DNA of 64,000 nucleotides, from the NCBI RefSeq assembly GCF_020176695.1, contig NZ_JAIWIA010000034.1, positions 1-64,000 on the forward strand. Reading direction: 5' to 3'. The stretch's first letter is position 1. Each line of letters starts with the position of its first letter. This DNA is from Massilia sp. MS-15 (lineage in GTDB: Bacteria; Pseudomonadota; Gammaproteobacteria; Burkholderiales; Burkholderiaceae_D). Below, in pieces: positions 21,070 through 29,224 of this stretch. Position numbers and translations under genes: made by a program. The notes under the pieces are model-generated. The model was not told the DNA's origin, did no database searches, and was given only the letters and a program-made list of their open reading frames with translations.

Positions 21070-21084
21070 GTTTGTATACAAACT
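21069..21084. promoter_or_regulatory. 16-bp GTATAC palindrome, module B copy
   Basis: AGTTTGTATACAAACT, a perfect palindrome touching the trios. The same 16-mer recurs at 21467-21482, and a diverged copy (TTCTTGTATACAGACT) lies at 20672-20687. Conservation in three diverged modules suggests a protein site; the protein is unknown. Confidence 0.65.
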
Positions 21085-21271
21085 TGTTTACTACAACAAC
21101 AAAACCGGTAACGCGTCTCCAGCCGCAAGCTGCCCGGCCTGCAAGCCTGCCGGCCCTGGACATGCTCGCGTTGACAACAAGGCCGATAAGGCAGTCAGTG
21201 CGGCTGTCATGGACATTTCGCTGTCACATCGCCTGCAGAATCGCTTGTCATCCCGTTTTTGCCGAAACAAC

Positions 21272-21297
21272 TGTGGACAAGTCGATGGGTATCCACA
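21272..21297. other. DnaA-box pair C1
   Basis: TGTGGACAA (21272-21280) and GTATCCACA (21289-21297), one mismatch each, 8-bp spacer. Confidence 0.8.
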
Positions 21298-21412
21298 GGA
21301 TCAGATGTGCAGAACACAGCAATGTTCACCCTTTCAAAAATCTGTCCAAGTTTCGTCCAAATTCCACACAGGCTTTGTTCAGCCAGTAAACGCCCCTGCA
21401 AGTCCTTGATGC

Positions 21413-21438
21413 TGTGGAGTAAACGCGAGTTATCAACA
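21413..21438. other. DnaA-box pair C2
   Basis: TGTGGAGTA (21413-21421, two mismatches) and TTATCAACA (21430-21438, one mismatch), 8-bp spacer, 141 bp after pair C1. Confidence 0.75.
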
Positions 21439-21451
21439 GAAAAAGCCGCGT

Positions 21452-21467
21452 TTACTATCTACTACCA
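21452..21467 (+). other. DnaA-trios of module C
   Basis: TTA CTA, one extra T, then CTA CTA CCA, starting 13 bp after box 21430-21438, the same spacing as in module B. Confidence 0.7.
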
Positions 21468-21482
21468 GTTTGTATACAAACT
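21467..21482. promoter_or_regulatory. 16-bp GTATAC palindrome, module C copy
   Basis: AGTTTGTATACAAACT, identical to the module B copy although the surrounding sequence has diverged. It overlaps the last base of the trios. Confidence 0.65.
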
Positions 21483-21777
21483 TTAGTTAACTAATACGCT
21501 GAAGCACAGCGCCGCGGAAAAGGCGGAAAAAACCAGGAAAAAGCGAAAAACCGGGGTTTTGCTGGCTTCACCCGCTTAAGACAAGCAAAATGAACACCCA
21601 TGCATGGGAGTTTCCAGCCTCATGAGCTCGATCAAACCCGTGTATACATGCCGAACAAGCCGGCTGGGAGCGGGTCGCTGGCTTGTCGCGCGAAGCGCAA
21701 GAAGCAGTCCAGGCAGCCGCGTGGTCCGATTCCACACGCAGCCTTGATGAGATAAACACAAGAAAAACAGGGAAAAC

Positions 21778-22542
21778 ATGCGACTGGGGATCATCAGCGC
21801 CTTGTACGAAGAACAGCTGGGGCTCGTGGAAGCCATGAGAGGGCCCGCCAAGCTCATCCATGGCAAACGTGAGTACTGGGCCGGAAAGCTGTGGGAAATC
21901 GACGCTGTGTGCGTTTTATCGCGAATTGGGAAGGTTGCGGCAGCCATGACGGCCACCACGCTTGTGGAAAAGTTCGGAGTTACCCACATCCTGTTTACCG
22001 GCGTGGCTGGTGCGGGTGATAAAACGGTCCAGGTCGGCGATATCGTGGTGGCCGAGGCCCTGGTCCAGCACGACATGGATGCCAGTCCACTGTTTCCACG
22101 TTTCGAGGTGCCGCTCACCGGGCTAACGCACTTCCTGCCCGACCAGCAGCTGTCGCTGCGCCTGTCGCGTGCCGCCCATGATTTCCTGGAACAAGACCTG
22201 GAGACAGCGATCAGCGAGGGAGAGCGCAGGGAATTTCGCCTGGCGCAGCCACGCGTGCACCGCGGCGTGGTGGCAAGCGGCGACCAGTTCATGGCCGACC
22301 CGCTGCGCCTGAATATGCTCAACGCGGCCCTTCCCGGCCTGGTGGCCGTCGAAATGGAAGGTGCCGCGGTGGCCCAGGTGTGCTACGAGCTGGATGTCCC
22401 CTGCGCCGTGATCCGTACCGTGTCGGACAATGCGAATGAAGACGCGGCCACCGATTTCATGCGCTTCGTGAAATCGGTGGCCGCGCAATATGCTTTTCAC
22501 ACCACCCGGCGCCTGTGCCGCGATCTGGCGCAGGCAGGCTAG
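21778..22542 (+). CDS. mtnN: 5'-methylthioadenosine/S-adenosylhomocysteine nucleosidase
   Basis: 254 aa, PNP/UDP phosphorylase fold. Cleaves the glycosidic bond of MTA and SAH to adenine and the thioribosyl product, recycling SAM by-products and limiting SAH inhibition of methylases. The N-terminus MRLGIISALYEEQ carries the catalytic-water glutamate; VAVEMEGAAVAQVCYE near residue 185 holds the ribose-binding Met-Glu; SDNANEDAATDF near 215 holds the catalytic Asp. About 20 residues longer than E. coli Pfs. First gene right of the proposed origin; GGGA precedes the ATG by 5 nt. Convergent with ald, 6 bp apart. Confidence 0.92.
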   Translation: MRLGIISALYEEQLGLVEAMRGPAKLIHGKREYWAGKLWEIDAVCVLSRIGKVAAAMTATTLVEKFGVTHILFTGVAGAGDKTVQVGDIVVAEALVQHDMDASPLFPRFEVPLTGLTHFLPDQQLSLRLSRAAHDFLEQDLETAISEGERREFRLAQPRVHRGVVASGDQFMADPLRLNMLNAALPGLVAVEMEGAAVAQVCYELDVPCAVIRTVSDNANEDAATDFMRFVKSVAAQYAFHTTRRLCRDLAQAG

Positions 22543-22548
22543 TCCAGG

Positions 22549-23664
22549 CTAGCCGAGCAGGGATTCGGCCGGCACGTAGTCGTAGTGCAGGTCCCTGGCC
22601 ACTGCCTCGTGGGTGAGCTTGCCCAGGCAGACGTTCAGGCCGTTGCGCAGGTGGGGGTCGTCGGCCAGCGCGCGCCGCCAGCCCTTGGTCGCCAGCGCCA
22701 CCGCATGCCCGATGGTGGCGTTGTTCAACGCGAAAGTGGAGGTGCGGGCGACCGCCCCCGGCATGTTGGCCACGCAGTAGTGAATGACGCCATCGACCAC
22801 GAAGGTCGGATCGGCGTGGGTGGTGGCGTGCGAGGTCTCGAAGCATCCACCCTGATCGATCGCCACGTCGACCACCACCGCGCCCTTCTTCATGCGCGCG
22901 ATCATGTCGCGGGTGACCAGCTTCGGCGCCGCGGCGCCCGGCACCAGCACGCCGCCAATCACCAGGTCGCTCGAGACCACCGCTTCCTCGATCGCCTGGG
23001 CGTTCGAGTACTGGGTGGCGATGCGGTTGCCGAACACGAGGTCGAGCTGGCGCAGGCGATCGATGTTCTTGTCGAGCACCGTGACGCGCGCCCCGGCGCC
23101 CACCGCCATCTGCAGCGCATTGCTGCCCACCACGCCGGCGCCGATGATCACCACGTGGCCCGCGGCCACGCCCGGCACCCCGCCCAGCAGCAGGCCCATG
23201 CCGCCCTTGGATTTTTCCAGGTGGGCGGCGCCTGCCTGGATCGCCATGCGTCCCGCCACTTCGCTCATTGGCGCCAGCAGCGGCAGCCCGCCGCCCGGGC
23301 CGGTGATGGTCTCGTAGGCGATGCAGACCGCGCCGGATTTCACCAGCGCGGCCGTCTGTTCCGGATCCGGCGCCAGGTGCAGGTAGGTGTACAGCAGCTG
23401 CCCTTCGCGCAGCATGGCGCATTCGGCCGGCTGCGGTTCCTTGACCTTCACGATCATGTCGGCGCGCGCAAAGACTTCCTGCGCCGTGGCCACGATGGCG
23501 GCGCCGGCTGCTACGTACTGCCCGTCCGACAGCCCGATCTGTTCTCCCGCCCCCTGCTGCACGATGACCTCCACTCCGCGCGCGGTGAGCTCGCGCACCG
23601 AGGCTGGGGTGAGTCCGACACGGTATTCGTGATTCTTGATCTCTTTTGGTACGCCAACCAGCAT
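22549..23664 (-). CDS. ald: Alanine dehydrogenase
   Basis: 371 aa, the usual length. NAD-dependent reversible deamination of L-alanine to pyruvate and ammonia. The N-terminus MLVGVPKEIKNHEYRVGLTP is the family signature; the substrate lysine/histidine region (YLHLAPD) lies near residue 93, and the NAD Rossmann loop is GAGVVGSNALQMAVGAGA near 175. GGAGG lies 5 nt before the ATG. It is immediately downstream of putA on the same strand, separated by a terminator, so it is probably a separate transcript; both serve amino-acid catabolism. Confidence 0.96.
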   Translation of the reverse strand: MLVGVPKEIKNHEYRVGLTPASVRELTARGVEVIVQQGAGEQIGLSDGQYVAAGAAIVATAQEVFARADMIVKVKEPQPAECAMLREGQLLYTYLHLAPDPEQTAALVKSGAVCIAYETITGPGGGLPLLAPMSEVAGRMAIQAGAAHLEKSKGGMGLLLGGVPGVAAGHVVIIGAGVVGSNALQMAVGAGARVTVLDKNIDRLRQLDLVFGNRIATQYSNAQAIEEAVVSSDLVIGGVLVPGAAAPKLVTRDMIARMKKGAVVVDVAIDQGGCFETSHATTHADPTFVVDGVIHYCVANMPGAVARTSTFALNNATIGHAVALATKGWRRALADDPHLRNGLNVCLGKLTHEAVARDLHYDYVPAESLLG

Positions 23665-23736
23665 GTCTGCCTCCGAGTCTTTTTAAAATGTCTCCAACGA
23701 CGGTCCTACGGTACTCCTCTTGCGTCTTTCATGCCC

Positions 23737-23765
23737 GAAAAAAAGGGGAGCTCGCGGCTCCCCTG
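23737..23765 (-). terminator. Rho-independent terminator of putA
   Basis: Stem AGGGGAGC/GCTCCCCT (23744-23751 with 23757-23764), 5-nt loop, and an A-run 23737-23744 that gives the U-tract on the minus strand. It starts 5 bp past the putA stop codon. Confidence 0.9.
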
Positions 23766-23769
23766 ATGA

Positions 23770-26700
23770 TTACACCCCCAGCGTCATGAGGCTTGCGTTG
23801 CCGCCCGCCGCCGTCGTGTTGACGCAGAGGGCCCGTTCCGCCACCAGCCGCCACAGCGCGACCGGCTCTCCTGCCGTGGTATCGACGATGCCGACGATGG
23901 CGCCGGTGCGCGCCGCCAGCCGGGCACGCAGCGCTGCATCCACGCCCGCTTCCAGCAGCGCGATCTGGAACTCGCTGGCATCGATCTCGTCGCTGCCGAT
24001 GAAGCGCACACGCTCCTTCACCAGCGCCGGCAGGTTCGCCGGGATCAGCTCCGGCGCCGCCAGCACCAGCGCGCGGTTGCCGGCCGCGAGGGCCGCCGCC
24101 AGCTGGTTCAGCAGGCCGGCGGCGCTGTGCGGCGCGCACAGCACGGTGCCGCGCGGCGTGAAGGCCAGCGTGTTGCGCTCGCCGGTCGGACCGGGCAGCA
24201 CCATCTCGACGCCGTTCAGGGCCGTGCGACCATAGCCTTGCGCCAGGCTGGCCAGCGCATCCTGGCCCTGCGTGCGCAGCCAGCCGAGCAGGGCGTCGAG
24301 GCCGGCGTCGAACACGCGGCTGTGCTCCATCAGCGGCACCGCGTTGCGCTGCAGGCGTTTCAGGTAGAGCGGACCGCCCGCCTTCGGGCCGGTGCCGGAC
24401 TTGCCTTCGCCGCCGAAGGGCTGCACGCCCACGACCGCGCCGACGATGTTGCGATTCACGTAGATGTTGCCCACGTGGGCGCGCGCCACGATGAAGTCGA
24501 TGGTCTCGTCGATCCGCGAATGCACGCCCAGGGTCAGGCCGTAGCCGGTGGCGTTGATGCTGTCGACCACCTTGGCCAGGTCGGCGCGGCGGTAGCGCAC
24601 GATGTGCAGCACCGGACCGAACACCTCGTGCTTGAGTTCCGCCAGCGAGCCGATTTCCAGCACGGTCGGCGGCACGAAGGTGCCGGCGCTGGCGACGCTG
24701 TCGGGCAGCGCGAGCGCGAAGTGGCTGCGCGCGGTGGCGCGGGTGCGCTCGATGTGGGCCAGCAGGTTGCGCTGGGCTTCCGCGTCGATCACCGGGCCGA
24801 TGTCGGTGGCTAGTCGGTCCGGCGCGCCCACGCGCAGTTCCTGCATCGCGCCCTTGAGCATGGTGATGGTCTTGTCGGCGATGTCTTCCTGCAGGAACAG
24901 CACGCGCAGCGCCGAGCAGCGCTGGCCGGCGGAATCGAAGGCCGAGGACAGCACGTCCTGCACCACCTGCTCCGGCAGCGCCGAGGAATCGACGATGAGG
25001 GCGTTCTGGCCGCCGGTTTCCGCCACCAGCGGGATGTCGACGCCTTCTTTTTCGGCACGCGCGGCCAAGGTGCGGTTGATCAGCTGCGCCACTTCGGTGG
25101 AGCCGGTGAAGATCACGCCCTTGACGCGCGCATCCGCGGTCAGCGCGGCACCCACCACTTCGCCACGGCCCGGCAGCAGCTGCAGCGCGGCGCGCGGGCA
25201 GCCGGCCTCCAGGAAGAGCTCGACCGCGCGGTGCGCGATCAGGGGCGTCTGCTCGGCCGGCTTGGCCAGCACCACGTTGCCGGCCACCAGGGCGGCGGCC
25301 ACCTGGCCGGTGAAGATCGCCAGCGGGAAGTTCCACGGGCTGATGCAGGTGATCGGGCCAAGCCCGCTCGGGGTGCCGCTTTCCGCACGCGCCTGCACCG
25401 CGTAATAGCGCAGGAAGTCCACCGCTTCGCGCAGTTCGGCGATCGCGTTCGGCAGCGACTTGCCGGCTTCGCGCACGGCCAGGGCCATCAGCTCGGTGCC
25501 GTGCTGCTCGAACAGGTCGGCCGTGCGTTCCAGGATGGCGGCGCGCGCCTCGACCGGCGTGGCCTGCCATTCGCCGGCGAAGGCGCTGGCGGCCGCCAGT
25601 GCGGTCTCGACATCGGCGCGCGTGGCTTCCTGCACCGTGCCGACGATGTCGCTCGACACGGCCGGGTTGACGATCTTCGCCGTGCCGCTCGATTCGACCG
25701 GACCGGCGACCAGCGGCGTGGCGCCGTGCTGGCGCTGCCGGGCCAGGCCGTCTGCGAGCGTGGCCAGCAAGTGTTCGTTGACCAGGTCCAGGCCGGCCGA
25801 GTTCCTGCGCTCGTCGCCGTACAGCTGCAGCGGCAGCGCGATCGCCGGATGCGGCTCGGCGCCGGCGGCGCGCGCCGCGTCGAACGGATCGGCCAGCAGG
25901 GTGTCGATGGCCACGTTCTCGTCCACGATCTGGTTCACGAACGAAGAATTGGCGCCGTTTTCCAGCAGGCGGCGCACGAGGTAGGCCAGCAGGGTTTCGT
26001 GCGAGCCGACCGGCGCATAGATGCGGCAGGCCTTGCCCAGCTTGTCCGCGCCGACGACCTGGTCGTACAGGGTTTCGCCCATGCCGTGCAGGCACTGGAA
26101 CTCGTAGTTGGTGATGCCGTCGGCCTTGGCCCAGGTGTAGATCACCGACAGCGAATGCGCGTTGTGGGTGGCGAACTGCGGGTAGATGATGTCGGAGGCA
26201 GCGAGGAGCTTGCGTGCGCAGGTGAGATAGGACACGTCGGTGTACACCTTGCGGGTGTAGACCGGATAGCCCGGCATGCCATCGACCTGGGCGCGCTTGA
26301 TCTCGGCGTCCCAGTAGGCGCCCTTCACCAGGCGCACCATGAACTTGCGGCCGCTCCTCTTGGCCAGGTCGACCACGAAGTCGATCACGAAGGGGCAGCG
26401 TTTCTGGTAGGCCTGCACCACCAGGCCGATGCCCTCGAAGCCGGCCAGCTCGGGGTCGAAAGCCAGCGACTCCAGCATGTCGAGCGAGATCTCGAGGCGG
26501 TCGGCTTCCTCGGCGTCGATGTTGATGCCGATGTTGTATCCCTTGGCCAGCAGGACCAGGCTGCGTACGCGCGGCAGTAGCTCGCCCATCACGCGCGCAT
26601 ACTGCGCGCGGCTGTAGCGCGGGTGCAGGGCCGACAGCTTGATCGAGATGCCCGGGCCGTCCTTGATCCCGCGGCCGTTCGAGGCCTTGCCGATCGCATG

Positions 26701-27441
26701 GATCGCCGCTTCGTAGGAAGCGTAGTAGTTCTTCGCATCCTGCTCGGTCAGCGCCGCTTCTCCCAGCATGTCGTAGGAATAGCGGTAGCCGCGGGTTTCG
26801 TTGTCGCGGCTGTTGCGCAGCGCTTCCTCGATGGTCTGGCCGGTGACGAACTGGTTGCCGAGCATGCGCATGGCCATGTCCACGCCCTTGCGGATCAGCG
26901 GTTCGCCGCCCTTGGCGATCAGGCGGGTGAGCGCCGAGCCCAGGTTCTTTTCGCTATTGGTCGACACCAGCTTGCCGGTGATGAGCAGGCCCCAGGTGGC
27001 GGCATTGACGAACAGCGAAGGCGATTCGCCCAGGTGCTTCTTCCAGTCGCCGCGGCTGATCTTGTCGGCGATCAGCCGGTCGGCGGTGGCGCTGTCGGGG
27101 ATGCGCAGCAGCGCTTCGGCCAGGCACATCAGGGCCACGCCTTCGTCCGAGGACAGCGAGAATTCGTGCATCAGCGCATCCACGCCCGAGGAGCGGGTGC
27201 GCTTTTCGCGCACGCTCGAGACCAGGCGGTGGGCCAGCATGTAGGCGTCGCCGTTGGCGCTGGCGCCTTGCGCGAGCAGCCACTGCACGGCTTCGCGCTC
27301 GTCGCGGCGGTAGGCCTGGGTGATGGCGTCGCGCAGCGGGGTCTGGTCGTGCTTGACTTCGCGCTGGAGCGCGTCGAAGGGGAGGAAGGAGGCCGTGGCG
27401 GCAGCCGTCGAACTGGAAGCCGGGGAAGCGGCAATCTGCAT
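23770..27441 (-). CDS. putA: Bifunctional proline dehydrogenase / L-glutamate-5-semialdehyde dehydrogenase PutA
   Basis: 1223 aa. Oxidises proline to glutamate in two channelled steps (FAD-dependent PRODH, then NAD-dependent P5C dehydrogenase). The PRODH barrel (about 130-480) includes RLVKGAYWDAEIKRAQ and EFQCLHGMGE. The ALDH domain (about 560-1000) has the general-base Glu in ETGGQNA and the catalytic Cys in SAGQRCSALRV. An extra C-terminal ALDH-like fold (about 1050-1220) makes this the long, type B architecture. The N-terminus lacks the ribbon-helix-helix repressor domain of E. coli PutA, so control must come from elsewhere; a divergent Lrp-type gene lies upstream. Confidence 0.96.
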   Translation of the reverse strand: MQIAASPASSSTAAATASFLPFDALQREVKHDQTPLRDAITQAYRRDEREAVQWLLAQGASANGDAYMLAHRLVSSVREKRTRSSGVDALMHEFSLSSDEGVALMCLAEALLRIPDSATADRLIADKISRGDWKKHLGESPSLFVNAATWGLLITGKLVSTNSEKNLGSALTRLIAKGGEPLIRKGVDMAMRMLGNQFVTGQTIEEALRNSRDNETRGYRYSYDMLGEAALTEQDAKNYYASYEAAIHAIGKASNGRGIKDGPGISIKLSALHPRYSRAQYARVMGELLPRVRSLVLLAKGYNIGINIDAEEADRLEISLDMLESLAFDPELAGFEGIGLVVQAYQKRCPFVIDFVVDLAKRSGRKFMVRLVKGAYWDAEIKRAQVDGMPGYPVYTRKVYTDVSYLTCARKLLAASDIIYPQFATHNAHSLSVIYTWAKADGITNYEFQCLHGMGETLYDQVVGADKLGKACRIYAPVGSHETLLAYLVRRLLENGANSSFVNQIVDENVAIDTLLADPFDAARAAGAEPHPAIALPLQLYGDERRNSAGLDLVNEHLLATLADGLARQRQHGATPLVAGPVESSGTAKIVNPAVSSDIVGTVQEATRADVETALAAASAFAGEWQATPVEARAAILERTADLFEQHGTELMALAVREAGKSLPNAIAELREAVDFLRYYAVQARAESGTPSGLGPITCISPWNFPLAIFTGQVAAALVAGNVVLAKPAEQTPLIAHRAVELFLEAGCPRAALQLLPGRGEVVGAALTADARVKGVIFTGSTEVAQLINRTLAARAEKEGVDIPLVAETGGQNALIVDSSALPEQVVQDVLSSAFDSAGQRCSALRVLFLQEDIADKTITMLKGAMQELRVGAPDRLATDIGPVIDAEAQRNLLAHIERTRATARSHFALALPDSVASAGTFVPPTVLEIGSLAELKHEVFGPVLHIVRYRRADLAKVVDSINATGYGLTLGVHSRIDETIDFIVARAHVGNIYVNRNIVGAVVGVQPFGGEGKSGTGPKAGGPLYLKRLQRNAVPLMEHSRVFDAGLDALLGWLRTQGQDALASLAQGYGRTALNGVEMVLPGPTGERNTLAFTPRGTVLCAPHSAAGLLNQLAAALAAGNRALVLAAPELIPANLPALVKERVRFIGSDEIDASEFQIALLEAGVDAALRARLAARTGAIVGIVDTTAGEPVALWRLVAERALCVNTTAAGGNASLMTLGV

Positions 27442-27550
27442 AATGACTCTTCTAGAAGGGAAATCGGAAACCGTGCGTCACGCAGCAAAAACGCCGTGCC
27501 GCTGGGTAGGCGGACGGCGCGCTGCGTTCACAATAGAATGATTCGATTGT

Positions 27551-27590
27551 AGAAGGAAATCTTCTGGATTAATTCTGTTTTTAAGACAGA
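27551..27590. promoter_or_regulatory. Paired inverted repeats between putA and the lrp-type gene
   Basis: AGAAG-N5-CTTCT at 27551-27565 and TCTGT-N7-ACAGA at 27574-27590, in an AT-rich part of the 215-bp divergent spacer. Spacing of about one and a half to two helical turns between centres suits an Lrp octamer. Operator function for the adjacent regulator is inference. Confidence 0.45.
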
Positions 27591-27656
27591 CTAGCAAAAG
27601 ATAGTTTTTGGTGCGACAATCTGACCGAATAATATTTACATGGCAGGAGACAGACC

Positions 27657-28112
27657 ATGCTCGACAAGATCAGCAAGAAGATTCTGGCCGAACTCCAGAA
27701 CGACGGGCGCATCAGCAACGTCGAGCTGGCGGCACGGGTCAACCTGTCTCCGGCAGCCTGCCTGGAACGCGTGCGCAAGCTGCACGAATCCGGCTACATC
27801 ACGGGCTATACGGCCCAGCTCAATCCGCAATTGCTGGATGTGTCGCTATTGGTGTTCATCGAAGTGGTCCTTGATCGTACCACTCCCGAGGTCTTCGATG
27901 CATTCAAACAGAGCGTGCAAATGATTCCCGAAGTGCTCGAATGCCATATGGTGGCGGGCGGCTTCGACTACCTGGTCAAGGCGCGCGTCAAGGACATGGC
28001 CGCCTACCGCGAATTCCTTGGCAAGACGCTGCTGCAAAAAGGCGTGCGCGAAACGCACACCTATGCGGTGATGGAAGAAGTCAAGAACACGACCAAGCTG
28101 CCGATCCGCTGA
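27657..28112 (+). CDS. Lrp/AsnC family regulator, probable activator of putA
   Basis: 151 aa, standard length. The N-terminal helix-turn-helix (ISNVELAARVNLSPAACLERVRKL, about 20-43) and C-terminal RAM ligand-binding domain (about 65-145, with GGFDYLVKARVKDM) are complete. AGGAGA stands 7 nt before the ATG. Divergence from putA, together with the absence of a repressor domain in PutA, suggests a proline-responsive regulator like PutR/BkdR-type Lrp proteins. Ligand and targets are inferred from position only. Confidence 0.87.
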   Translation: MLDKISKKILAELQNDGRISNVELAARVNLSPAACLERVRKLHESGYITGYTAQLNPQLLDVSLLVFIEVVLDRTTPEVFDAFKQSVQMIPEVLECHMVAGGFDYLVKARVKDMAAYREFLGKTLLQKGVRETHTYAVMEEVKNTTKLPIR

Positions 28113-28125
28113 CCGGCAGCGCGTT

Positions 28126-29082
28126 TCAGACCACCTTGCGCGCGCCCGTCTTGGGCGAGGCGCTTTCCGCCATGCTTTCCAGGTTCTTGCGCAGCCAGCG
28201 GTGCGCCGGGCTGCGCCCGTCGCGCTCGTGCCACAGCATGTCGAGGTGGACGGCGGGCAGCTGGAAAGGCAGTTCGCGCCAGACCAGGGCGTCGGTCATG
28301 CCGGTCGAGACCATCAGGTGTTTCGGCAGCACGGTGATCAGGTCCGAATTCGCCACCACCCGTCCTGCAGTGAAAAACTGGTTCACCGTCAGCAGGATGC
28401 GGCGCTCGCGTCCGAGCTGCGCCAGCGCCTCGTCGACCAGGCCGTGGGCGCGGCCGGAGAAACTCACCAATAAATGGTTCGCCTTGCAGTAGGTGTCGAG
28501 GTCGAGCTTAACTTTGGCCAGCGGATGGTCCTTGCGCATCACGCACACATAGACGCCCGAGTAGAGGCGCTCGTGGCGGATCGGCGACCCGGTCTCGTAG
28601 GACAGCTGGGCGGCCACGCCCGGGAAGAAGCCGACCGCGAGGTCGATGTCGCCGCGCAGCAGCATCGGGCGCGGCTCGCGCGTGGTCAGCGGCACCATGC
28701 GGATGTTCACGCCCGGCGCTTCGCTTTCGATCGAACGCATCAGCGACGGCAGCCACAGGGCGGCGGTCGCGTCCGCCATCGCCATGCGGAAGGTCGCCTG
28801 GGCCTTGGAAACATCAAAAGTTTCCGGCATCACGGCCGCTTCCAGCGCGGCCAGGGCCTGGCGCACCGCCGGCCACAGCGCCTCGGCGCGCGGCGTCGGT
28901 TTCACCCCGTAGGCGGTGCGGATCAGGAGTTCGTCCCCGAGGCTTTCGCGCAGGCGCTTGATGGCGTTCGAGACCGCCGGCTGGGTCATCGCGAGATGTC
29001 CGGCGGCGCGGGTGAGGTTTTGCTCGGTCATCACTGCGTCGAACACGCGCAGCAGGTTCAGGTCAAGCGTCAGGAAGCTCAT
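28126..29082 (-). CDS. LysR family transcriptional regulator
   Basis: 318 aa. The winged helix-turn-helix at the N-terminus (LTRAAGHLAMTQPAVSNAIKRLRESLGDELL, described here by its position 23-53) is typical of the NodD-like branch starting with LDLNLLRVFDAVM. The effector domain covers about 90-300. No enzyme gene is divergent at normal distance; the nearest plus-strand reading frames are a 17-codon ORF and a 68-aa membrane protein, so the target is unknown. No Shine-Dalgarno is seen before its ATG. Confidence 0.88.
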   Translation of the reverse strand: MSFLTLDLNLLRVFDAVMTEQNLTRAAGHLAMTQPAVSNAIKRLRESLGDELLIRTAYGVKPTPRAEALWPAVRQALAALEAAVMPETFDVSKAQATFRMAMADATAALWLPSLMRSIESEAPGVNIRMVPLTTREPRPMLLRGDIDLAVGFFPGVAAQLSYETGSPIRHERLYSGVYVCVMRKDHPLAKVKLDLDTYCKANHLLVSFSGRAHGLVDEALAQLGRERRILLTVNQFFTAGRVVANSDLITVLPKHLMVSTGMTDALVWRELPFQLPAVHLDMLWHERDGRSPAHRWLRKNLESMAESASPKTGARKVV

Positions 29083-29094
29083 GAGGAGGTATTG

Positions 29095-29148
29095 ATGGCA
29101 ATACAGGAAGTGCTGCCAGTGTACCGCAAGTATTCACAGAATGCATAA
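29095..29148 (+). CDS. Possible 17-residue small ORF with an ideal ribosome site
   Basis: ATG at 29095 preceded by AGGAGG with 5 nt between, encoding MAIQEVLPVYRKYSQNA and a TAA. It starts 12 bp from the divergent lysR start and precedes the 68-aa gene by 76 bp. It could be a leader peptide of that gene. Without homologues it remains a candidate only. Confidence 0.25.
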   Translation: MAIQEVLPVYRKYSQNA

Positions 29149-29224
29149 GCGTCATCAGTGAACAAAATTAGATTTATATGTTGCATCGCACTATATTGTG
29201 CACAACTGAACATTTATCCACATC

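Larger units (their letters stand above)
20440..21500. other. oriC: Probable chromosomal replication origin (oriC) with three tandem unwinding modules
   Basis: The gene-free stretch 20324-21777 contains three diverged modules about 400 bp apart (starting 20474, 20875, 21272). Each has an inverted DnaA-box pair with exactly 8 bp between boxes, a second such pair 141-142 bp later, a GC-rich spacer, CTA-type DnaA-trios and a GTATAC-centred palindrome. Box-trio order is that of the bacterial basal unwinding system. parS sites and mnmG/parAB are within 5-10 kb, and gene strands switch here. dnaA itself is not nearby. A plasmid-type origin is unlikely because no rep gene adjoins it. Confidence 0.82.

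Noticed and set aside
20340-21409. Several ORFs of 60-130 codons in the origin region on both strands
   Set aside because: No ribosome sites, odd composition, and they are explained by the repeated DnaA-box modules.
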